A DNA stretch of 10,652 bases from NCBI GenBank assembly GCA_946480845.1, contig CAMLLJ010000091.1:1-10652 (forward strand), in the 5' to 3' direction. This document shows positions 1 through 5,084 of the stretch, in pieces. The stretch comes from an uncultured Gemmatimonadota bacterium (lineage in GTDB: Bacteria > Gemmatimonadota > Gemmatimonadetes > Gemmatimonadales > GWC2-71-9). The translations under genes were made by a program, and so were the position numbers. Every line of letters starts with the position of its first letter. The stretch's first letter is position 1. The notes under the pieces were generated by a model that ran no database searches, was not told the origin of the DNA, and was given only the letters and a program-made list of their open reading frames with translations.

Positions 1-54
1 GAGAGCACCTGCTTTGCAAGCAGGGGGTCACCGGTTCGAGCCCGGTACGCTCCA
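1..54 (+). tRNA. tRNA-Ala (anticodon UGC), 5' end outside the window
   Basis: The 3' two-thirds of a tRNA is visible. The anticodon stem is 8-12 paired with 20-24, with a 7-nt loop at 13-19 whose anticodon TGC lies at 15-17. The T arm pairs 30-34 with 42-46 around the loop TTCGAGC. The 3' acceptor strand is 47-53 and the discriminator base is A54. Anticodon UGC reads GCA and related alanine codons. The D arm and the 5' acceptor strand lie outside the window, so acceptor pairing cannot be checked. No CCA is encoded: the bases after A54 are TGA, so CCA would have to be added after processing. A response-regulator gene starts at 58, almost directly at the tRNA 3' end. Confidence 0.95.
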
Positions 55-57
55 TGA

Positions 58-450
58 ATGTCCGTGTCCGCAGCGCAGGCCCGCCCACCGGCCATCCTCG
101 TCGTCGAAGACGAGACCGCCGTCCGCCTCATGATCTGCCGCATGATCCGGGGGCTGGGCTTCGAGTGCGTGGAGGCGGTCAACGGCAGGGAAGCCCTTCG
201 CATCATCCGCCAGCGCGAGCAGCCGTTCACGCTGGTCCTCACCGACCTCATCATGCCGGTCATGAGCGGCGTCGAGCTGTGCGAGCGGCTCGCGGAGGAA
301 CGACCCGAGCTCTCGATCCTGGGGATGTCGGCCTATCCGCGGCCGACGCTCGCCACCCACAACGCCATCCCGCCGGCACTCCACTTCATCCAGAAACCGT
401 TCCTGCCCGGCGCCCTCGCGCAGGCGATCCGGGGCGCGATCAGCGGCTGA
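58..450 (+). CDS. Stand-alone response-regulator receiver (CheY-like) protein
   Basis: A 130-residue protein made of one receiver domain with no output domain. Acidic pocket residues are E17/D18, the phospho-acceptor is D63 in the LTD-LIMP motif, the switch Ser is S91 in GMSAY, and the conserved Lys is K113 in QKPF. Such proteins take phosphate from a histidine kinase and act by protein contact or in a phosphorelay; the partner cannot be told here. The start is tightly bounded: the codon just before ATG 58 is an in-frame TGA (55-57), and the tRNA ends at 54. There is no room for a Shine-Dalgarno site outside the tRNA; GTG 64 is the only other nearby start. The stop overlaps the stop of the converging receiver gene by 11 bp. 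Domain call is firm; role unknown. Confidence 0.93.
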   Translation: MSVSAAQARPPAILVVEDETAVRLMICRMIRGLGFECVEAVNGREALRIIRQREQPFTLVLTDLIMPVMSGVELCERLAEERPELSILGMSAYPRPTLATHNAIPPALHFIQKPFLPGALAQAIRGAISG

Positions 451-805
451 GCAGCTCCCGCACGCGGGTGAGCAGTTCGTCGTACCGGAACGGCTTGGCG
501 AGGAACGCGCCCGGCAGCAGCTCGGCCTGCTGCGGAAACGCGGACATGAACAGGATGGGAATGTGGCGGCGCTGCTCCCACAGCGCGTGGCCCATGTCGC
601 GGCCGTCGAGGCCCGGCATCGCCACGTCGGACACGATCAGCTCGACCTGCGTGCCCTCGAGTGCGCTCAGCGCTTCCGCGCCGTCGCCCGCGGTGATGAC
701 CCGATGGCCGTCGTTGCGCAGCGTGGTGGCGACGAGCGTGCGCAGGGCACGGTCGTCGTCCACCACGAGGATCGTGGCGCGTCGTGTCTGGGCCGGGCGG
801 GGCAT
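440..805 (-). CDS. Stand-alone response-regulator receiver (CheY-like) protein, convergent with the first
   Basis: A 121-residue single receiver domain. It has acidic pocket D16-D18 (VVDDD), phospho-acceptor D60 (VSDVAMPG), switch S88 (FMSAF) and K104 (AKPF). No DNA-binding or enzymatic domain follows. The frame stays open upstream to 946, but the ATG at 805 is preferred. It sits just before the receiver fold, and the minus strand carries a purine-rich AGAGGTG ribosome site 7-8 nt upstream. The propeller gene (879-1928) lies 73 bp upstream on the same strand with no terminator seen between them, so co-transcription is possible. It resembles the convergent neighbour in architecture and shares the unusual (M)SA[FY]P stretch after the switch position, which may mark an old duplication (inference). 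Confidence 0.93.
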   Translation of the reverse strand: MPRPAQTRRATILVVDDDRALRTLVATTLRNDGHRVITAGDGAEALSALEGTQVELIVSDVAMPGLDGRDMGHALWEQRRHIPILFMSAFPQQAELLPGAFLAKPFRYDELLTRVRELLSR

Positions 806-825
806 CGGTGGCACCTCTGTGAGCG

Positions 826-840
826 GGAACGGGATGTTCC
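826..840. repeat. Short inverted repeat GGAAC-N5-GTTCC
   Basis: A perfect 5-bp inverted repeat with a 5-nt spacer lies 21 bp upstream of the receiver start at 805, in the 73-bp gap between the propeller and receiver genes. It could be a regulator site or chance. It is not followed by a T-run on either strand, so it is not an intrinsic terminator. Confidence 0.25.
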
Positions 841-878
841 GCGCACAAGCAAGTGGTGTGCCGCACGCTCCCGCCAGG

Positions 879-1928
879 TCAGCGAAGCGTCGCCCGGCCG
901 ATGGTGTTGGCGTCGGTGCCGAACCAGAGCTCCCCGGCCTTTGCATCGTAGTACATGTGCCGGACGGTGTTCGCCGGCGCGCCGAACGGAGTCACGCTGA
1001 CCACACGCTCCGCCTTCGTGTCGAAGCCCACCAGCCGGTTCGGGCGCATGCCCGACTCCACGAACCAGATCCGGTCCCGCTCGTCCACCGCCATCGCGTA
1101 GGGCAGGGATGGCGCGCCGCCCGGCGCCGGCCACTCGCTGAAGCGGTCCGACGCCGGCTCGAGCTTCCCGAGCATGCCGCGGGTGTAGTCCACGTACCAG
1201 ATGGCGCCGTCGGACGTCTGCGCGATGCGCCGGCCGCGCGTGCGCGGATTCGGCTGGGTGTACTCGGTGACGCGCAGGGTCTTCGGATCCACCGACGCCA
1301 GCTTGCTGGCGCCGAACTCGTTGAACCAGATCCGGCCGTCACGGCCCACGATGATCCCGTAGGGCCGGCTCTTCGGCGTGGCGATGACGACGGTGTCCAC
1401 CTTCCCCGTCTCTGTATCGAGCCGGCCGACGTAGCCGGACTGCTGCGCGGTGAACCAGATGTCCCCGGCCGCGTCCTCGACCAGCGTGTGCGGGTCGGTC
1501 ACCGGGCCGGGCATCGGGAAGCGGGTGATCCTGCCGCTTGCGGGATCGAGCCTGCCGATCATGCCGTTCCGGTTGCCGGCATACCAGACCGCGCCGTCGC
1601 GCGCGACGATGAGGTTGTGGGGATGGGTGCCGGGGTCGATCTCGAACCGCTTGAAGGTGCCGGCGTCCGGCTCGAGGTAGGCGATGTAGTTGCCCGCCTG
1701 GCCCACGAACCAGACGCGGCCTTCGCCGTCGCGATAGGGATCGCGCGGGCGGGACTTCTCCCACGGCACCGTCCACTCGCGGATGGCCACCGGATCGAGT
1801 GAATCGGTGACGGGCGCCGGGACCGCTTCGGCGGCGCTGGGCGCGGGCGCGCCGGCGCGGAATCCCACGGCGGCGAGCAGGATGATCAGCGCTGCAGCGA
1901 CGGCGGCGATGAGGAGCTTTCTGAACAT
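879..1928 (-). CDS. Exported streptogramin-lyase-like (Vgb-type) seven-bladed beta-propeller protein
   Basis: A 349-residue protein. Residues 1-27 form a signal peptide or anchor (MFRK then a long Leu/Ala/Ile stretch), followed by an Ala/Pro-rich linker. Seven repeats with the blade core [VIL]W[FY] and the trailing pattern G-R-L-D-P or similar follow, which is the Vgb/SMP-30-like propeller layout. Family members are named after virginiamycin B lyase, but most environmental exported members have no proven substrate. By eye, the last blade keeps a His at the place of Vgb His270 (VRHMY) but has Asp where Vgb has Glu284 (WFGTD). The previous blade has Tyr where Vgb has His228 (LPYAM). Antibiotic lyase activity is therefore doubtful. 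The start at 1928 is chosen for a GAGGA site 5 nt upstream and the signal sequence; the frame is open to 2042. The protein probably acts in the periplasm or at the inner membrane. Confidence 0.88.
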   Translation of the reverse strand: MFRKLLIAAVAAALIILLAAVGFRAGAPAPSAAEAVPAPVTDSLDPVAIREWTVPWEKSRPRDPYRDGEGRVWFVGQAGNYIAYLEPDAGTFKRFEIDPGTHPHNLIVARDGAVWYAGNRNGMIGRLDPASGRITRFPMPGPVTDPHTLVEDAAGDIWFTAQQSGYVGRLDTETGKVDTVVIATPKSRPYGIIVGRDGRIWFNEFGASKLASVDPKTLRVTEYTQPNPRTRGRRIAQTSDGAIWYVDYTRGMLGKLEPASDRFSEWPAPGGAPSLPYAMAVDERDRIWFVESGMRPNRLVGFDTKAERVVSVTPFGAPANTVRHMYYDAKAGELWFGTDANTIGRATLR

Positions 1929-1956
1929 GGAATCCTCGGGTGCAGCAGGAAGATGC

Positions 1957-1966
1957 AAGCTACTGC
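1957..1966 (-). promoter_or_regulatory. Possible -10 box (GCAGTAGCTT) for the propeller gene
   Basis: Read on the minus strand, GCAGTAGCTT ends 28 nt before the ATG at 1928. It fits a TANNNT-type -10 element and leaves a short leader containing GAGGA. The same GCAGTANNNT pattern precedes two other genes in the window (2763-2772 and 6447-6456). No convincing -35 was found. Confidence 0.35.
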
Positions 1967-2095
1967 ACGCCGTGGCGGACACGCAACGAAGGGCCGCGGC
2001 AATGCACTCGTCCCTCGCCGGCCGGACGCCGAAACCCGCCACCGGGCACCCGCGGGGTTCGTCCCAAGCATCGCGTGACCATGGAGTTACGGCAT

Positions 2096-2112
2096 GGCCG
2101 GAGGGTCCGGCC
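2096..2112. repeat. Perfect stem-loop in the divergent intergenic region
   Basis: GGCCGGA and TCCGGCC form a perfect 7-bp inverted repeat around a GGG loop. It lies 55 bp upstream of the ATG at 2168, in the 239-bp region between the divergent propeller and PEP-CTERM genes. No T-run follows on either strand, so it is not an ordinary terminator. It could be an operator or a leader hairpin. The rest of 1929-2167 shows only the -10-like box at 1957-1966 and the AAGGTGAG ribosome site just before 2168. Confidence 0.45.
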
Positions 2113-2167
2113 GCTCTGGCGCATGAGTTGCTTTACCCCCTGCCGTCCCCTTCCAAGGTGAGCAGGC

Positions 2168-2689
2168 ATGCGTGTCCGGTGGTTCCTGTCGTCGGCGCTC
2201 CTCGCGCTGGGGCTCGTCTCGCGCCCCGCACGCGCCGCTGAAGCTCCCGTCGCCTTCCAGCGTGACGGGACCTTCTTCTACTCCGTCCGCGCGGAGCTGC
2301 TGGCGCAGCAGGCGGCGGCAAAGGCGGATTCGAGCGAGTCGCCCAAGGCGGCACTGATCGCGGGAGGCGCGGTCGTCGGGCTCGCGGCGCTGTTCGTGAG
2401 CTCGAGCACCGGCTCGAACGGCAGCCCGTTCCCGGGCGGACCGAACCCGACGCCGACTAGCGGCAGCCCGATCCTGCTCCCGCCGCAGGACAACCTGCCC
2501 GCCCCCACACCGGGCGCGTCGCCCGGCGGAACCCCCGGCGGCAGCACGCCGGACGGCGGCACGCCGGAGGACGATGCGTTCGAAGCACCGGTGACGGTCA
2601 CGCCGGAGCCGGTCTCCATGGCCCTCCTGGCGAGCGGTCTCGCCGGGCTCGGCGGCGCGCAGCTGCGCCGGCGGTTCCGCAGGCCCTGA
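2168..2689 (+). CDS. PEP-CTERM sorting-signal surface protein
   Basis: A 173-residue protein with a Sec signal peptide (about 1-24, cleavage near ARA-AEA). Its C terminus is a classic PEP-CTERM signal: Pro-Glu-Pro at 146-148, a short hydrophobic helix at about 149-164 and an Arg-rich tail at 167-172. Such tails are recognised by an exosortase (EpsH family) in the inner membrane and cut near the PEP motif, usually in bacteria that make exopolysaccharide. The middle has a Gly/Ala hydrophobic segment (61-78) and then a Pro/Gly/Ser/Thr linker (80-135) typical of surface proteins. No known functional domain was recognised. An AAGGTGAG site lies 5 nt before the ATG. A strong terminator at 2714-2746 ends the unit, so the gene is probably monocistronic. 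No exosortase gene is present in the window. Confidence 0.85.
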   Translation: MRVRWFLSSALLALGLVSRPARAAEAPVAFQRDGTFFYSVRAELLAQQAAAKADSSESPKAALIAGGAVVGLAALFVSSSTGSNGSPFPGGPNPTPTSGSPILLPPQDNLPAPTPGASPGGTPGGSTPDGGTPEDDAFEAPVTVTPEPVSMALLASGLAGLGGAQLRRRFRRP

Positions 2690-2713
2690 GTCGAGTCCCA
2701 TCCCTGCAGTGCG

Positions 2714-2746
2714 CGACGCCCCCTGCCCCGGGGGCGTCGTCGTTTT
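2714..2746 (+). terminator. Intrinsic terminator after the PEP-CTERM gene
   Basis: A perfect 10-bp GC-rich stem (2714-2723 with 2730-2739) encloses a 6-nt loop TGCCCC and is followed by TCGTTTT. It lies 25 bp after the stop at 2689. The T-rich side is only on the plus strand, so it is unidirectional. It separates the PEP-CTERM gene from the membrane-protein pair. Confidence 0.88.
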
Positions 2747-2772
2747 GTGAATCGCCCCGGCCGCAGTAGACT
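2745..2772 (+). promoter_or_regulatory. Possible promoter of the membrane-protein pair
   Basis: TTGTGA (2745-2750) and TAGACT (2767-2772) are separated by 16 bp and each match four of six positions of the sigma-70-type consensus. The -10 belongs to the shared GCAGTANNNT pattern (2763-2772). Its end is only 8 nt before the ATG at 2781 and there is no Shine-Dalgarno site, so transcription from here would give a leaderless or nearly leaderless mRNA. The -35 overlaps the T-run of the terminator. Confidence 0.4.
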
Positions 2773-2780
2773 GCACGCCC

Positions 2781-3149
2781 ATGCTCCCATTCGATCCACT
2801 GGCGGCCGTCGCGCCGCTCGGTGCGGCCGCCGCGCTCGCGTCCTCGCCGCCGGCGCGCCGGCTCGCGGCGCTGGCGGCCGCGGCATTCGCGCTCGGCAGT
2901 GCGAGCCTCGGCGCGACGCTGGTACGCGCGGGCGACGCGGCACTCGGGGGCGTGCCGGTGCTGTCGCTGCGCATCGATGCCGGGCTCGAGCTGGTCGGCC
3001 TCGCGCTCGCCGCAGCCGCGGCGAGTGCGGCACGGCGGGGGCCGCGGCGCGGTCATGACCGGGCGGCCGTCGTGCTCCTGCTCCTTGCCGCGCTCATGAT
3101 CGGCGTCGCCGCGCTGCCGCACGTGCGGGCCGCGTTCGCGGCCGCCTGA
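2781..3149 (+). CDS. Small integral membrane protein, unknown function (possible antiporter-like N-terminal fragment)
   Basis: A 122-residue, extremely Ala/Leu-rich protein with about four hydrophobic segments (roughly 5-22, 28-46, 68-85, 95-112) and an Arg-rich loop (85-94). I do not recognise a family with confidence. The stretch around 57-75 (GVPVLSLRIDAGLELVGLAL) resembles the place in NuoL/M/N and Mrp antiporter-like subunits where a short segment ending in R-[LI]-D precedes a helix; this is a weak visual match. The stop overlaps the next gene's ATG in a TGATG, so the two membrane proteins are probably translated together and may form one complex. The start at 2781 has no Shine-Dalgarno site but has a promoter-like box directly upstream. 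Coding status is supported by the overlap, the good frame and the following terminator-free spacing. Confidence 0.7.
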   Translation: MLPFDPLAAVAPLGAAAALASSPPARRLAALAAAAFALGSASLGATLVRAGDAALGGVPVLSLRIDAGLELVGLALAAAAASAARRGPRRGHDRAAVVLLLLAALMIGVAALPHVRAAFAAA

Positions 3150-3946
3150 TGGCCACCGTCGCGCGCCGGCGCCTCCTGCTTGCCGGCATCGCCGGCGGCG
3201 TCCTCGCGGTGCTCGGCCCGCATCTCTACACCGCCGCCGGCGGGGCCATCGTGCTGGCGGTCGCTGCGTCCGCCGCGACCTGGCGGCGCGAGCCCTGGAC
3301 GCGGGTTCCTCTCCTCGCACTCCTCGCGGTGCCGGCGCTCCTCTTCGTCCTGTACTACATGGCCGTGATCGCCGGACCGACCGGGCTTTCGATCGCCGCG
3401 CTGCCCGGAGGGCCATTCAGTGCCGCCGCCGAATCGATGCTCCTGCCGCCGCTGGCGATTGCCGCCGCGGGCTTCTTCGCGCCGTGGCCGCTCCACCGGA
3501 TGCTGCCGGGGCCGGCACTCGCCATCGTGGGCGTGGCGCTGCTGGTCCGGCTCGGGCACGGTGCGCTGCCGGGCGCGCTCGAGGCGTGGCGGACGGTGTT
3601 CGTTCCGCTCGGCGTGCTGGCACTCTGGGGCGCCGCGGTCACCGGTCGGGTGCGGCACGCGGCCGCAGCGGCGGCATTCACCGCCTGCTTTGCCGCCGAT
3701 GCCGGCGGGGCCCGCGCCGCATGGATGATTTCGGCGGCGCTGCTGCTCGGTGCCGCTGTCGATGCGTCGGGCAGTCGCCACGCCGGGCGACGCGACGCGC
3801 TCGGCGCGGCCGCCGCGGCGCTTGCGGTGCTCGGCGCCGCCTTCGCGCTCGCGTCGCTGCTGCGGACGGAGGTCGTCTACGGCGTGGTGGCGTGGGTGGG
3901 CGCGGTCGTCCTGGCGCTCCGGATGAAGGCGGCTCCGGCCGGGTGA
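3149..3946 (+). CDS. Polytopic membrane protein, unknown function (remotely NuoN/MrpD-like)
   Basis: A 265-residue protein with about seven hydrophobic segments (approximately 9-24, 30-43, 53-75, 95-112, 122-135, 150-165, 192-205) plus a C-terminal pair at 218-237 and 242-257. The start lies in the TGATG overlap with the preceding gene, which suggests translational coupling. The segment [14 protein letters not shown] (109-122) sits after a long helix and looks like the PFHxWLPDA loop of proton-pumping subunits NuoL/M/N and MrpA/D. However, the helix count is too low, and the usual Lys/Glu charged residues in the helices are not evident. It may be a reduced relative or an unrelated membrane protein. 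No terminator was seen before the SOD gene at 4005. Confidence 0.72.
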   Translation: MATVARRRLLLAGIAGGVLAVLGPHLYTAAGGAIVLAVAASAATWRREPWTRVPLLALLAVPALLFVLYYMAVIAGPTGLSIAALPGGPFSAAAESMLLPPLAIAAAGFFAPWPLHRMLPGPALAIVGVALLVRLGHGALPGALEAWRTVFVPLGVLALWGAAVTGRVRHAAAAAAFTACFAADAGGARAAWMISAALLLGAAVDASGSRHAGRRDALGAAAAALAVLGAAFALASLLRTEVVYGVVAWVGAVVLALRMKAAPAG

Positions 3947-3955
3947 CCCGAAGGG

Positions 3956-3972
3956 GCGTGTATATTCCACGC
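3956..3972 (+). promoter_or_regulatory. Probable sodA -10 box inside an inverted repeat (possible operator)
   Basis: TATATT at 3961-3966 is the best -10 candidate before the SOD gene and one of the very few AT-rich spots in the region. It is flanked by GCGTG (3956-3960) and CACGC (3968-3972), a perfect 5-bp inverted repeat with a 7-bp centre. A dimeric regulator bound here would cover the -10. No clear -35 is present. The expected start point leaves a leader of about 30 nt with AGGAG at 3994-3998. Confidence 0.5.
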
Positions 3973-4004
3973 ACGGAATCAAGGGCCCTATTCAGGAGCG
4001 ATTC

Positions 4005-4610
4005 ATGGCTTTCACTCTCCCGCCGCTTCCCTACGATTACAACGCGCTCGAGCCGCACATCGACGAGCAGACGATGCGGATTCATCACGACAAGCATCAC
4101 GACGCCTACGTGAAGAACCTGAACGCCGCGCTCGAGTCGCATCCCGATCTGCAGAAGAAGTCCATCGAAGACCTGATCCGCGGCATCGACTCGCTGCCCG
4201 AGGCGATTCGCACCCCGGTGCGGAACAACGGCGGCGGACATGCGAACCACACGCTCTTCTGGGAGATCATGGCGCCGGGCGGCGCGAAGGAGCCGTCCGG
4301 GGACCTCGCCGCCGCCATCACGTCGTCCTTCGGCGGACTCCAGCAGTTCAAGGAGCAGTTCGCCAAGGCGTGCGCCGGCCGGTTCGGCAGCGGCTGGGCC
4401 TGGCTCGTGAATGACGGCAGCGGCGGCCTGGCCATCGAGAGCACGCCGAACCAGGACAGCCCGCTCATGAACGGCAGGACCCCGGTGATCGGCTGCGACG
4501 TCTGGGAGCACGCCTACTACCTCAAGTACCAGAACCGCCGCCCCGACTACGTCTCCGCGTGGTGGAACGTGGTGAACTGGACCGAGGCCGGAAAGCGGTT
4601 CCGGAAATGA
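4005..4610 (+). CDS. sodA: Superoxide dismutase, Fe/Mn family, Mn-type
   Basis: A 201-residue protein, full length for the family. It converts superoxide to oxygen and hydrogen peroxide, and it has no signal peptide, so it is cytoplasmic. The four metal ligands are present: H27 (MRIHHDKHH), H82 (NHTLFW), D165 and H169 (DVWEHAYY). The GGGHANH stretch and the Gln in NQDSPLM (Q150) are the pattern of Mn-specific enzymes rather than the Fe-type, which carries the key Gln elsewhere; metal use in the cell could still be mixed. An AGGAG site lies 6 nt before the ATG. The stop overlaps the start of a peroxiredoxin gene by 4 nt (ATGA), so the product of one enzyme is the likely substrate class of the next. 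A palindrome around the -10 suggests regulated expression. Confidence 0.98.
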   Translation: MAFTLPPLPYDYNALEPHIDEQTMRIHHDKHHDAYVKNLNAALESHPDLQKKSIEDLIRGIDSLPEAIRTPVRNNGGGHANHTLFWEIMAPGGAKEPSGDLAAAITSSFGGLQQFKEQFAKACAGRFGSGWAWLVNDGSGGLAIESTPNQDSPLMNGRTPVIGCDVWEHAYYLKYQNRRPDYVSAWWNVVNWTEAGKRFRK

Positions 4611-5080
4611 CCGCCACCGCCCTCGAGCTGCCGGCGCTGGGAAGCGAGGCGCCCGACTTCACGCTGCCTTCGACCTCCGGCAACGCCGTCACGCTCTCGG
4701 CGCTCCGGGGGAAGACCGTCCTGCTCGCCTTCTTCCCGCTCGCGTTCACCAGCGTCTGCACCACGGAGCTGAGCGCGATCAGCGGCGACATCGGCGCCTT
4801 CCGTGGCGTCAGGGCCGAGGTGCTGCCGATCAGCGTCGATTCGATTCCGACGCTCAAGGAGTTCAAGGCCAAGGAGCACCTGACCCTCGACCTGCTCAGC
4901 GACTTCAAGCGCGAGGTGAGCCGCCGGTACGGCACGCTGCTCGAGGACAAGCAGTTCTCGCAGCGGGCCTACGTGCTGGTCGACCGGGACGGGATCGTGC
5001 GCTGGACCCACGCCGAGGAGCATTCCGGCATGCGCCGCGAGAACAGCGAGCTGCTCGCCGAGATCGCCAAGCTCGGCTAG
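4607..5080 (+). CDS. One-Cys peroxiredoxin, AhpE-like
   Basis: A 157-residue thioredoxin-fold peroxidase that reduces hydrogen peroxide or organic peroxides. The peroxidatic Cys is C51 in PLAFTSVC, matching the PxxxTxxC motif with T48, and R120 (SQRAYVLVD) fits the conserved active-site Arg. C51 is the only cysteine, so no resolving Cys exists within the protein and an outside thiol or redoxin must recycle it. The [10 protein letters not shown] stretch and the LLSDF region are close to mycobacterial AhpE rather than typical BCP/PrxQ, which often has a second Cys. The frame is open upstream to 4559, but the ATG at 4607 overlaps the SOD stop by 4 nt and begins just ahead of the domain. The ribosome site is weak, so translational coupling to SOD is likely. 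Confidence 0.93.
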   Translation: MTATALELPALGSEAPDFTLPSTSGNAVTLSALRGKTVLLAFFPLAFTSVCTTELSAISGDIGAFRGVRAEVLPISVDSIPTLKEFKAKEHLTLDLLSDFKREVSRRYGTLLEDKQFSQRAYVLVDRDGIVRWTHAEEHSGMRRENSELLAEIAKLG

Positions 5081-5084
5081 CCGA

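Noticed and set aside
54..1802. Long plus-strand open frame (582 codons) beginning at the tRNA end
   Set aside because: It overlaps two receiver genes and the propeller gene in other frames, its protein is Arg/Pro/Ala/His-rich without domains, and it is a typical high-GC shadow.
879..1928. Annotation as a streptogramin (virginiamycin B) resistance lyase
   Set aside because: The fold matches, but active-site positions differ by eye and the protein is exported, so only the family name is justified.
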